Shown: one piece after another, positions 1-6,333 of the stretch
How positions within the stretch are numbered: the first letter of the stretch is position 1
How the letters are laid out: each line of letters begins with the position of its first letter
DNA from: MAG-120802 sp049430265
GTDB lineage: Bacteria > Actinomycetota > Actinomycetes > Nanopelagicales > Nanopelagicaceae
DNA length: 6,389 nt
Assembly (NCBI GenBank): GCA_049430265.1
Contig: JBMTBW010000037.1
Coordinates: forward strand, 1-6,389
Reading direction: 5' to 3'
Made by a program: the position numbers and the translations under genes
Notes under the pieces: generated by a model
What the model was told of the DNA's origin: nothing
The model's database searches: none
Seen by the model: the letters and a program-made list of their open reading frames with translations, nothing else

Positions 1-1761
1 AACATCATCAATATTGAAGGGGTCTCAAAAGCCTTTGATATTCGCCCCCTTTTAGTTGATGTCTCACTAGGAATATCTGAAGGTGAACGCATCGGCATTG
101 TTGGTCGAAATGGTGGTGGCAAATCAACGCTACTTAAAATACTGGCAGGTCTTGAAGAGCCTGATGCTGGGCGAGTTACTAGAGCTAATTGGGCAAAGCT
201 TGGCTCGCTAAGCCAAGTTGATAGCGCAGGGCCAGGGGCAACAGTTAGAGATGTTGTAGTTGGAGTTAAGAAAGTTCATGAGTGGGCAAGTGATGCTGGA
301 GTGCGAGAGATATTTGCAGGACTCTTTGGTGGATATGAAAGCTCAATTATGGATCGCCCCTTTGCTTCATTATCAGGAGGCGAGAAGAGAAGAGTTGGTA
401 TTGCAAAGCTACTTATTCAGAGCCTAGATATTGTCTTACTTGATGAACCAACAAATCATCTTGATGTCGAAGGAGTGGCCTGGCTTGCTAAACATCTTCG
501 CAAGCGCCGCGAACTTGCTGTTGTCGTAATCACCCATGATCGTTGGTTCTTAGATGAAGTATCAGATTCCATCTGGGAAGTAATTGATGGAAAAGTTGAA
601 TCATATGAAGGTGGTTACTCCGCATATGTTCTTGCCAAAGCTGAGAGAGCAAGACAAGCTGGAGCAGAGGATGCAAGACGAAATAACTTAATTCGCAAAG
701 AACTAGCCTGGCTGCGCAGAGGCGCGCCAGCAAGAACTTCAAAGCCAAAGTTTCGAGTTGATGCTGCCAATCAATTAATCTCAGCAGAGCCTGCGCCAAG
801 AAATAGCGCAGAGTTATTAAATTTTGCCACTAATCGATTAGGAAATACGGTCTATGAGATTCATAATGCCAAATTAAGTATTGGCGAAACAACTCTCATT
901 GAAAAACTCAATTGGAATATCGGCCCTGCAGATCGCATTGCAATTGTTGGCGTCAATGGCTCAGGAAAAACAACCTTAATGCGAACCCTGGCTGGGCAAT
1001 ATCGCTTCTCCTCAGGCAAACTGCAGACAGGAATAACAGTAAAAGCTGCATTTCTCTCCCAGCACCTAGAGGAGCTAAACCCATCCTGGCGAGTGCTCGA
1101 GGCTGTTGAAAATGTAGCGCTGCGAGTAGATCTTGCCGGAGGGCGCGAGATTTCAGCTTCACAGCTCTGTGAACGTCTTGGCTTTGATTATGAAGGTCAG
1201 CAGAAGATGGTCCGCGACTTATCCGGAGGTGAAAAGCGAAGGCTGCAATTAACCCGTCTACTTATGGCTTCACCAAATGTTCTCTTACTTGATGAGCCAA
1301 CTAATGACTTTGATGTTGAAACCTTAACTGCCCTAGAAGATCTCTTAGATACCTATGCTGGAGTGATAATAGTTATCTCTCACGACCGTTATTTCTTAGA
1401 GAGAGTCTGTGATCGCTTCGTTGGACTACTTGGTAATGAGAGCCTTCAAGATTTAGCCCTAGGAGTTGAACAATACTTAGAGCTAAGAGCTGAGATGATT
1501 TTAAGAAGTGTCATCACCGAGGATAAAAAAGAGATTTCAGGAGCTGCTCAATTGCGTCTTGTTAAGAAAGAGTTAGCAAAGGTTGAGAAACAGCTAGAGA
1601 GAGTCATTGCGCAAGAGCAAGAGTTAATAAAAGAGCAAGAGAGCGCATCCTTTGATCACGAAAGACTTCTTGAGGTGAGCGCTAAACTTACCGAAGTAGG
1701 AAAGGCTCGATCTGAACTAGAAGATAAGTGGTTGGAGTTAAGTGGCCAAGTTAAAGAGTAG
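1..1761 (+). CDS. uup: ABC-F family ATPase, Uup-like (5' end cut by window)
   Basis: Soluble twin-ATPase protein of the ABC-F group, which acts on ribosomes rather than in membrane transport; Uup is linked to ribosome function and to DNA transposition/recombination phenotypes. The frame is open from base 1, giving 586 visible residues, and probably lacks only the start and one or two codons because the first residues (NIINIEGVSKAF) are where such proteins begin. Numbering visible residues from 1: Walker A GRNGGGKS at 35-42, signature LSGGE at 124-128, Walker B LLDEPTNHLD at 146-155 with catalytic Glu149, H-loop His179. The linker near 230-260 has the Uup-like stretch ELAWLRRGAPART. The second ATPase has Walker A GVNGSGKT at 317-324, LSGGE at 407-411, DEPTNDFD at 431-438 with Glu432, and His461. 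About 515-586 is a charged coiled coil like the Uup C-terminal domain, which favours Uup over EttA. There is no transmembrane segment. An internal GTG at 301 is not the start, since Walker A lies before it. Confidence 0.93.
   Translation, partial: NIINIEGVSKAFDIRPLLVDVSLGISEGERIGIVGRNGGGKSTLLKILAGLEEPDAGRVTRANWAKLGSLSQVDSAGPGATVRDVVVGVKKVHEWASDAGVREIFAGLFGGYESSIMDRPFASLSGGEKRRVGIAKLLIQSLDIVLLDEPTNHLDVEGVAWLAKHLRKRRELAVVVITHDRWFLDEVSDSIWEVIDGKVESYEGGYSAYVLAKAERARQAGAEDARRNNLIRKELAWLRRGAPARTSKPKFRVDAANQLISAEPAPRNSAELLNFATNRLGNTVYEIHNAKLSIGETTLIEKLNWNIGPADRIAIVGVNGSGKTTLMRTLAGQYRFSSGKLQTGITVKAAFLSQHLEELNPSWRVLEAVENVALRVDLAGGREISASQLCERLGFDYEGQQKMVRDLSGGEKRRLQLTRLLMASPNVLLLDEPTNDFDVETLTALEDLLDTYAGVIIVISHDRYFLERVCDRFVGLLGNESLQDLALGVEQYLELRAEMILRSVITEDKKEISGAAQLRLVKKELAKVEKQLERVIAQEQELIKEQESASFDHERLLEVSAKLTEVGKARSELEDKWLELSGQVKE
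1734..1737 (+). promoter_or_regulatory. Shine-Dalgarno GGAG for the ydcZ-like gene, inside the uup-like gene
   Basis: GGAG lies four bases before the GTG at 1742, within the last codons of the ABC-F gene. The spacing is a little short, but it supports the GTG start and implies translation coupled to the upstream gene. Confidence 0.45.
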
Positions 1762-2698
1762 AGCTCTGCGGCTAGATGGACTTGCTGCCCTCTCTGGGGT
1801 AATGATTGCCCTTCAGGCAAGAGCTAATGGCGAGCTCTCTTATCGCCTAGATAACGCTCCGCAAGCTGCCCTCGTTTCATTTTCTTCGGGACTTTTCTTT
1901 ATAACTATCTATGCAATTTTTAGTCCTAAAATTAAAGAAGGTATCAAGCGTCTTAGGAGCGCAGTTAGTAGAGGAGAAATCCCAAAGATAAGACTTCTTG
2001 CAGGATCACTCGGTGGAGCATTTGTAGCCCTTCAAACTAGCGTCGTTCCTCTAATAGGTGTTGCTCTCTACTCTGTTGCCTCAATTGCAGGGCAGAGCGC
2101 AGTATCACTTCTAGTTGATCGAATAGGTTTAACCGGCGGCGGCGTAAAACTCATCTCATCAAGGCGAATATCAGCTGCATTCATCACAGTTCTTGCAGTT
2201 TTAGTCTCAGTAATAGATAAGTTAGAGGCTGATAACTTTCAACTGTTTGCACTTCTTCTAGCTTTAATAGCTGGAGCGTTAGTGGGAGTACAGCGAGCGT
2301 TAAATGGCCAGATAAATGAGTATTCACAGAATAGCTATACAACTTCTCTTCTTAACTTCATAACTGGAACATCCTTTTTATCTCTATTCATAATAATTCT
2401 TATAGCCCTTGGAAGAGTTGAACTAGAGCCACTACCGATAGGTCCTTGGTGGATCTATACCGGCGGGATAATTGGCGTAATCTATATTGCAGCTACTTCT
2501 TTAATTGTTCAACACTTAGGAGTTCTAACCTTTACTCTCTTTAGCGTTGGTGGCCAGTTAATTGCCTCATTACTTTTAGATATCTACTCACCCACTCAAG
2601 GGGTGAGCGTTAGTTGGTATTTAGTCTCTGGAATTGCAATGACTTATATCGGGGTGTTAGTTGGTGGAGTACGTCAATCACGCTTAGAGCGCAGGTAA
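1742..2698 (+). CDS. DMT-superfamily membrane protein, tandem YdcZ/DUF606 type
   Basis: Integral membrane protein of 318 residues with about ten predicted hydrophobic helices (roughly 11-27, 40-60, 84-102, 103-125, 143-160, 166-184, 200-222, 237-256, 260-280, 290-310). It looks like two copies of the five-helix YdcZ (DUF606) unit. The family mark ALQARANG at 23-30 recurs as GVQRALNG at 182-189, and GQSAVSLLVD at 117-126 recurs as GQLIASLLLD at 271-280. DMT proteins are mostly small-molecule exporters or drug/metabolite carriers; the substrate cannot be read from the sequence. The GTG start overlaps the uup-like gene by 20 bases and keeps the first helix whole; the next in-frame ATG (1802) would cut that helix. 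The end overlaps the convergent dedA-like gene by 25 bases. Family call is fairly sure, transport role is by family only. Confidence 0.9.
   Translation: MAKLKSRALRLDGLAALSGVMIALQARANGELSYRLDNAPQAALVSFSSGLFFITIYAIFSPKIKEGIKRLRSAVSRGEIPKIRLLAGSLGGAFVALQTSVVPLIGVALYSVASIAGQSAVSLLVDRIGLTGGGVKLISSRRISAAFITVLAVLVSVIDKLEADNFQLFALLLALIAGALVGVQRALNGQINEYSQNSYTTSLLNFITGTSFLSLFIIILIALGRVELEPLPIGPWWIYTGGIIGVIYIAATSLIVQHLGVLTFTLFSVGGQLIASLLLDIYSPTQGVSVSWYLVSGIAMTYIGVLVGGVRQSRLERR
2587..2607 (-). other. Perfect 7-bp inverted repeat, possible 3' stem-loop for the dedA transcript
   Basis: CTCACCC at 2587-2593 and GGGTGAG at 2601-2607 pair perfectly around a 7-base loop. It lies inside the ydcZ-like coding region but about 66 bases beyond the dedA stop on the opposite strand. 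No run of U follows on either strand, so this is not a standard intrinsic terminator. It may be chance, or an mRNA-end stabiliser. Confidence 0.25.
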
Positions 2699-3279
2699 TT
2701 CTTTAGCGTTAAAGCGATTGTGAGTAAGACAAAAAATATGGCAATGCCCCTGGATGAGTCTTTCAATAATGGAATTGAAGCAGCATAGAAACCAAGGAGC
2801 GTTATACCTACCCCCCAGAGCAGAGCACCTAAAGCATTTGCTGCTAAGAATTTGTAATAATTCATCTTGGCAATTCCAGCAATTGGCGGCATAAAGGTTC
2901 GAATCCACGGATAGAAGCGAGCCAGAATGACTGCGCTCCAGCCATATTTGTCATAGAAAGCTTCAGCGCGGACTACCATCGCATCAATCCGCTTTGACGA
3001 TCGCCGCTCTAGATAACTTCTCCCATATTTTCTCCCCAGTACATATCCCACCTGATCTCCCATAAATGCTGCAATAAAGATAATGGTGATCAGAAATAAA
3101 ATATTTGTGTCATCTCTTGTTGCAGCCACCAGTCCTGCGGCAAAAAGGATTGAATCACCTGGAAGGAAAAAGGCTAAAAGCACCCCAGTTTCAAGAAAAA
3201 CAATCGCCCCTAAGGCTAGATAGATAAAGAAGGGGGCAGAGGAGTTTAAATACTGCTCCACCCAATCAGCAATCGACAA
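2674..3279 (-). CDS. DedA-family membrane protein (SNARE-associated/VTT domain)
   Basis: Polytopic inner-membrane protein of 201 residues, the usual DedA length. DedA proteins are proton-dependent, and some members flip undecaprenyl phosphate or phospholipids. Visible hallmarks are Glu30, FLPGD at 38-42 ending in Asp42, GDQVGYVLGR at 74-83, and a run from about 119 with Arg121 and Arg127 (ARFYPWIR, then PPIAG). The spacing of Glu30, Asp42, Arg121 and Arg127 equals that of the essential residues Glu39, Asp51, Arg130 and Arg136 of E. coli YqjA, so the protein looks functional. Hydrophobic helices lie near 17-37, 43-53, 60-80, 113-121, 143-168 and 178-193. The start is TTG, one base after the malic enzyme stop, with AGAGG ten bases upstream; no ATG fits as well. 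It is the last gene of the upp/malic enzyme set, and its end overlaps the ydcZ-like gene. The exact lipid substrate is unknown. Confidence 0.93.
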   Translation of the reverse strand: MSIADWVEQYLNSSAPFFIYLALGAIVFLETGVLLAFFLPGDSILFAAGLVAATRDDTNILFLITIIFIAAFMGDQVGYVLGRKYGRSYLERRSSKRIDAMVVRAEAFYDKYGWSAVILARFYPWIRTFMPPIAGIAKMNYYKFLAANALGALLWGVGITLLGFYAASIPLLKDSSRGIAIFFVLLTIALTLKNYLRSKRD

Positions 3280-3280
3280 T

Positions 3281-4657
3281 TTAAGTAAACCTCTTTACCG
3301 CATCTGCTACAGACTTAACGACATTTGCATCAAAAACGCTTGGAACAATAAAGGAGGCATTTAATTGGCTCTCACTGACACAACTTGCAATGGCCTCAGC
3401 GCAGGCCACAAGCAGTTCATCGGTAATCTTTGATGCCCCAGCATCTAATAGACCGCGAAATATTCCAGGGAAAGCTAAAACATTATTGATTTGATTTGGT
3501 TGATCACTTCTTCCTGTAGCAACAACTGCTGCATGTTTTCTAGCTAAGACTGGGTCAATTTCAGGATCTGGGTTTGCCAGCGCAAAAACAATAGAGCCCT
3601 TAGCCATTGATTGGATATCAGCTTCACTTAAGAGATTTGGCGCGCTAACTCCAATGAAGATATCAGCCCCATTCATAGCTTGGCTGAGATTTCCTTCAAA
3701 TTGCTCTGGGTTGCAGTTATCGATAAACCATTTGCGCATAGCGTTATTACTAGCGCTCTTTTTATTAATTACTCCACTGCTATCAAAACCAATTATGTTT
3801 TTAGCCCCTGCAAGGACAAGTAGGCGAGCAATTGCAGTGCCGGCTGCTCCCGCGCCATTTAAAATGATTTTAGTTTTGCCAAGATCTTTCTTTACAAGCT
3901 TTAAAGCATTTTTTAGGGCAGCTAGAACAACAACTGCTGTGCCATGCTGGTCATCATGAAAAACTGGAATATCAAGAAGTTCTCTAAGGCGCGCCTCAAT
4001 CTCAAAACATCTTGGAGCTGAGATATCCTCGAGATTAATTCCGCCATAAACTGGCGCAATTAACTGAACAGTTCTTACAATTTCATCAACATCTTGAGTA
4101 TCAAGACAGACTGGCCAGGCATCAACGTCGGCGAATCTTTTAAATAAAGCAGCTTTACCCTCCATTACAGGAAGCGCTGCGGCAGGACCTAGATTTCCAA
4201 GGCCTAAAACCGCCGATCCATCTGTGACAACAGCGACGGTATTGCGCTTAATTGTAAGGCGCCTTGCATCAGATGGGTCTTTAGCAATTGCTAGGCAGAT
4301 TCTTGCAACCCCTGGGGTATAGGCCCTGGATAAATCATCACGAGTCTTAAGAGGAACTTTTGAATTAACTTCCAACTTTCCACCTAAATGAAGCAAGAAA
4401 GTCCTATCAGAGACTTTCTTTACATTAAGAATAGGTGAAGCACTTAGCGCTGCAGTGATTCTATCTCCGTGAGCAACATCTATTGCATCGCAGGTGACGT
4501 CAATAACCACACCATCTATTTGTGATTCAACAACATCAAGTGCGGTAACCATCGCACCTTCTCGAGAAATGATTGTGGTGATCTCAGCAACGGGTTGAAA
4601 TTCTGCGCGTCCTTCAACGCGAATTGTTATTCCATATCCTGGGGAGGTATTAGCCAT
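3281..4657 (-). CDS. Malic enzyme with N-terminal ACT domain
   Basis: Cytosolic oxidative decarboxylation of malate to pyruvate and CO2 with reduction of NAD(P), a link between the TCA cycle and pyruvate. The 458 residues divide into an ACT-like regulatory domain (about 8-84), the malic enzyme N-terminal domain (about 95-230) and the NAD-binding domain (about 235-458). Catalytic Tyr113 sits in YTPGV (113-117) and catalytic Lys168 in MEGKAALFK. VTDGSAVLGLGN is at 144-155. Metal ligands are Glu210 and Asp211 (NLEDIS) and Asp235/Asp236 (FHDDQHGT). The Rossmann loop GAGAAG is at 268-273, and ANPDPE (361-366) and NQINNVLAFPG follow. Asp292 after the second strand does not settle NAD versus NADP. 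The ACT domain suggests allosteric control by a small ligand, not identified. It follows the upp stop directly, with CGGAG (4666-4670) as ribosome site eight bases before the ATG. The protein looks complete, with all key residues present. Confidence 0.96.
   Translation of the reverse strand: MANTSPGYGITIRVEGRAEFQPVAEITTIISREGAMVTALDVVESQIDGVVIDVTCDAIDVAHGDRITAALSASPILNVKKVSDRTFLLHLGGKLEVNSKVPLKTRDDLSRAYTPGVARICLAIAKDPSDARRLTIKRNTVAVVTDGSAVLGLGNLGPAAALPVMEGKAALFKRFADVDAWPVCLDTQDVDEIVRTVQLIAPVYGGINLEDISAPRCFEIEARLRELLDIPVFHDDQHGTAVVVLAALKNALKLVKKDLGKTKIILNGAGAAGTAIARLLVLAGAKNIIGFDSSGVINKKSASNNAMRKWFIDNCNPEQFEGNLSQAMNGADIFIGVSAPNLLSEADIQSMAKGSIVFALANPDPEIDPVLARKHAAVVATGRSDQPNQINNVLAFPGIFRGLLDAGASKITDELLVACAEAIASCVSESQLNASFIVPSVFDANVVKSVADAVKRFT
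3290..3294 (-). promoter_or_regulatory. Shine-Dalgarno-like AGAGG for the dedA TTG start
   Basis: On the - strand AGAGG lies within the last codons of the malic enzyme gene, ten bases before the TTG at 3279. The spacing is long, so initiation here probably depends partly on ribosomes finishing the upstream gene. Confidence 0.4.
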
Positions 4658-5296
4658 TTAGACAACTCCGTAGAGTCGATCTCCAGCATCGCCAAGGCCA
4701 GGGACGATATAGCCATGTTCATTTAACTTCTCATCCATTGCGCCAGTAACAATAGCTATTGGAGTTTTAGAATCTTTAAATGCCTCTTCCACTGCCTTTG
4801 CTCCCTCAGGTGCCGAGAGTAAACAGATAGCAGTAACAGATTCTGCCCCTCGCTCAATAAGATAATTAATAGCAGCAATTAGAGTTCCGCCAGTTGCAAG
4901 CATTGGATCTAGGACATAACACTGACGTTTTGTTAAATCATCGGGCAATCTATTGGCATAGGTCGATGCTTGAAGAGTCTTTTCATCTCTAACCATCCCT
5001 AAAAATCCAACATCAGCGCTAGGAATAACGCGCATCATTCCCTCAAGCATTCCAAGGCCTGCTCTTAGAATTGGAACTACTACAGGCCTAGGTGTTGCCA
5101 GCATTGCCCCTTTTGTCTTCGTAACTGGCGTCTCAATCGAGACCTCTTGGATTTTTACATCCCTAGTTGCTTCATATGCCAGAAGAGTGACTAGCTCCTC
5201 AACCAAGTGCCTAAAGATTTGTGAATTAGTCTGCTTATCGCGTAGCACGGTCAATTTATGGGTCACAAGCGGGTGATTTACTACAACGACCTTCAT
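4658..5296 (-). CDS. upp: Uracil phosphoribosyltransferase
   Basis: Pyrimidine salvage in the cytosol: uracil plus PRPP gives UMP plus pyrophosphate. The 212 residues match the normal family length. The PRPP-binding loop VLDPMLATGGT is at 128-138. ILRAGLGM at 76-83 is the conserved Arg/Gly stretch of the active site. The uracil-recognition and C-terminal flap segment, GYIVPGLGDAGDRLYG, spans 195-210. The ATG at 5296 is the natural start for this family (MKVVVVNHPLVTHKL). There is no Shine-Dalgarno before it; a -10-like hexamer lies 6 bases upstream, suggesting a leaderless message. It heads a tight - strand set with the malic enzyme and the DedA gene and is divergent from the tadA pair. Nothing is broken or missing. 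Confidence 0.97.
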   Translation of the reverse strand: MKVVVVNHPLVTHKLTVLRDKQTNSQIFRHLVEELVTLLAYEATRDVKIQEVSIETPVTKTKGAMLATPRPVVVPILRAGLGMLEGMMRVIPSADVGFLGMVRDEKTLQASTYANRLPDDLTKRQCYVLDPMLATGGTLIAAINYLIERGAESVTAICLLSAPEGAKAVEEAFKDSKTPIAIVTGAMDEKLNEHGYIVPGLGDAGDRLYGVV

Positions 5297-5302
5297 GGCG
5301 GC

Positions 5303-5308
5303 ACTTTA
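5303..5308 (-). promoter_or_regulatory. -10 element TAAAGT of a likely leaderless upp promoter
   Basis: Read on the - strand, TAAAGT fits the actinobacterial sigma-A pattern TANNNT. Six bases separate it from the A of the upp ATG, which is the normal distance from -10 to the start of transcription, so the mRNA would begin at or next to the start codon. No good -35 hexamer is seen 16-18 bases further upstream. Confidence 0.5.
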
Positions 5309-5356
5309 CTACCAAGGGCAACGGTGGAACTATGAGGCATTGCATTTCTTATGAGC

Positions 5357-5362
5357 GGGAGG
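5357..5362 (+). promoter_or_regulatory. Shine-Dalgarno GGGAGG that fixes the start of the TadA-associated gene
   Basis: GGGAGG is a near-perfect ribosome site six bases before the ATG at 5369. An in-frame ATG at 5351 lies before this site and would translate through it, so 5369 is the better start. Confidence 0.8.
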
Positions 5363-5368
5363 TGTGAG

Positions 5369-5842
5369 ATGGCAGACGAAACACTTGAATTTGCTCTCCT
5401 TTCCTGGCGCGATGATGGGCAATGGCGAATCTCGCAATTACCAGATGAAGCAACTACTGATATCGGCCTAGTCCTTGATGCTCTTAGAGCTCAACAAGTA
5501 GATGGCGGAGCAATTGCACTTCTTTCTATTGATGATCAATTCTTCATAATCATCCGACAGATTGGCGCGAAAATGCAGATGGTCTTAAGTGATGTCATGG
5601 CAGCACTTGATTATGAAATTGCTGCCGAGGTTTTGGAGTTAAGCGATATTGAATTTCCAGCAGAAGATGATGCTGATGAACCAGCGGGGGATTTAAATAT
5701 CTTTACAGATCTCGGTCTTGATGCCATGGAGCTACAGATGATCTGCGATGATGACGAGTTATATCCTGAGGAGCAATTAGAGGTAATTGCTAGAAGAATT
5801 GGATTTGGCGATATTTACAGTGAAGTCATTGAGAATCTTTAA
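5369..5842 (+). CDS. TadA-associated acidic protein (actinobacterial family, function unknown)
   Basis: The 157-residue product resembles the actinobacterial family annotated as putative tRNA adenosine deaminase-associated protein (TIGR03941 by recollection). Its biochemical role has not been established to my knowledge. Features seen: an N-terminal part with SWRDDGQWRI (12-21), a conserved-looking core AIALLSIDDQFFIIIRQIG (48-66) and LSDVMAALDYEIA (73-85), a short acidic linker near 98-108 (AEDDADEPAGD), and a mostly helical C-terminal part. The protein is strikingly acidic: 38 Asp/Glu against 7 Arg/Lys. No catalytic motif, signal peptide or membrane segment is visible, so it is probably cytosolic. 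The ATG at 5369 is chosen over 5351 because of the strong ribosome site between them. tadA begins on the base after its stop codon, so the two are very likely co-transcribed and translationally coupled, which supports a role with TadA. I see no convincing promoter of its own in 5297-5368. Confidence 0.9.
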   Translation: MADETLEFALLSWRDDGQWRISQLPDEATTDIGLVLDALRAQQVDGGAIALLSIDDQFFIIIRQIGAKMQMVLSDVMAALDYEIAAEVLELSDIEFPAEDDADEPAGDLNIFTDLGLDAMELQMICDDDELYPEEQLEVIARRIGFGDIYSEVIENL

Positions 5843-6295
5843 ATGAACCATGAACGCGCAATGCGCGTAGCACTTGAACGCGCAAAATTTGGTAGTACTT
5901 CAAGTGGTGATGTGCCAGTTGGCGCAGTGATACTTAATAAAGATGGTGAGATAGTTGCTCTTGGAAATAATCAGAGGGAACTCCTTAAAGATCCATTAGG
6001 ACATGCAGAAATTGTTGCTATCAAAGCAGCTTCAAGATCAATTGGCGCTTGGCGTTTAGATGAGTGCACCTTAGTTGTCACTCTTGAGCCCTGTGTGATG
6101 TGTGCGGGGGCGATAATGGCAGCAAGAATTCCGAGGCTTGTTTTTGGCGCTTGGGATGAGAAGGCAGGAGCCTGCGGCTCGGTATGGGATTTGATTCGCG
6201 ACCCAAGAGCGCTACATAAAGTTGAAGTTATCTCAGGTGTTTTAGAGCAAGAGTGCGCCCAGTTATTAACTCAGTTCTTTGCTCAAAAAAGGTAA
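5843..6295 (+). CDS. tadA: tRNA-specific adenosine deaminase (A34 to inosine)
   Basis: Zinc enzyme that deaminates adenosine 34 of tRNA-Arg(ACG) to inosine, so that one tRNA reads CGU, CGC and CGA; generally essential in bacteria. The 150 residues carry the whole cytidine/deoxycytidylate deaminase-type site. His54, Ala55 and Glu56 form the HAE motif, with Glu56 as proton shuttle. Cys84 and Cys87 in LEPCVMCAGA complete the zinc site with His54. PVGAVI (25-30), the DPLGHAE lead-in (50-56) and GAWDEKAGACGSVWDL (102-117) are typical of actinobacterial TadA rather than cytosine or guanine deaminases. The ATG follows the previous stop with no gap and without a clear Shine-Dalgarno, so it probably relies on coupling to the upstream gene. 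Its usual tRNA-Arg substrate gene is not in the window; the adjacent tRNA-Ser has C at position 34 and is not a substrate. Confidence 0.97.
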   Translation: MNHERAMRVALERAKFGSTSSGDVPVGAVILNKDGEIVALGNNQRELLKDPLGHAEIVAIKAASRSIGAWRLDECTLVVTLEPCVMCAGAIMAARIPRLVFGAWDEKAGACGSVWDLIRDPRALHKVEVISGVLEQECAQLLTQFFAQKR

Positions 6296-6320
6296 TTTAA
6301 AAACTGATTAGGCCCTCGCG

Positions 6321-6326
6321 TATAGT
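6321..6326 (+). promoter_or_regulatory. -10 element TATAGT of the tRNA-Ser promoter
   Basis: TATAGT is one base from the TATAAT consensus. Seven bases separate it from the first base of the tRNA, so transcription would start within a base or two of the mature 5' end. The -35 side is weak: TTTAAA at 6296-6301 just after the tadA stop has a 19-base spacer. No terminator separates tadA from this site, so read-through from tadA is also possible. Confidence 0.55.
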
Positions 6327-6333
6327 CACCTAC

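Noticed and set aside
953..1162. A - strand frame whose start (KLKSRALRQDLLAAL) closely resembles the N terminus of the ydcZ-like protein (KLKSRALRLDGLAAL), hinting at an inverted repeat.
   Set aside because: The codons differ at most positions, so there is no good DNA repeat, and the frame lies opposite the well-conserved second ATPase domain. I treat it as coincidence.
301..1761. GTG at 301 as the start of the ABC-F protein.
   Set aside because: The frame is open back to base 1 and encodes the first Walker A motif and the usual N-terminal strand; starting at 301 would remove the ATP site of domain 1.
3654..3959. A 101-residue + strand frame opposite the malic enzyme gene.
   Set aside because: It lies wholly antisense to the conserved NAD-binding domain, has no ribosome site, and its composition looks like a shadow of the real gene.
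721..3995. Two copies of the 8-base palindrome GGCGCGCC (721-728 and 3988-3995) in fairly AT-rich DNA.
   Set aside because: Both fall in coding frames where the protein explains them (Arg-Gly-Ala-Pro and Glu-Ala-Arg-Leu); two copies are too few to claim a motif.
5309..5356. TATGAG at 5331-5336 and 5350-5355 as a + strand -10 element for the TadA-associated gene.
   Set aside because: Only four of six consensus bases match, the last T is missing, and no -35 element lies at a fitting distance.
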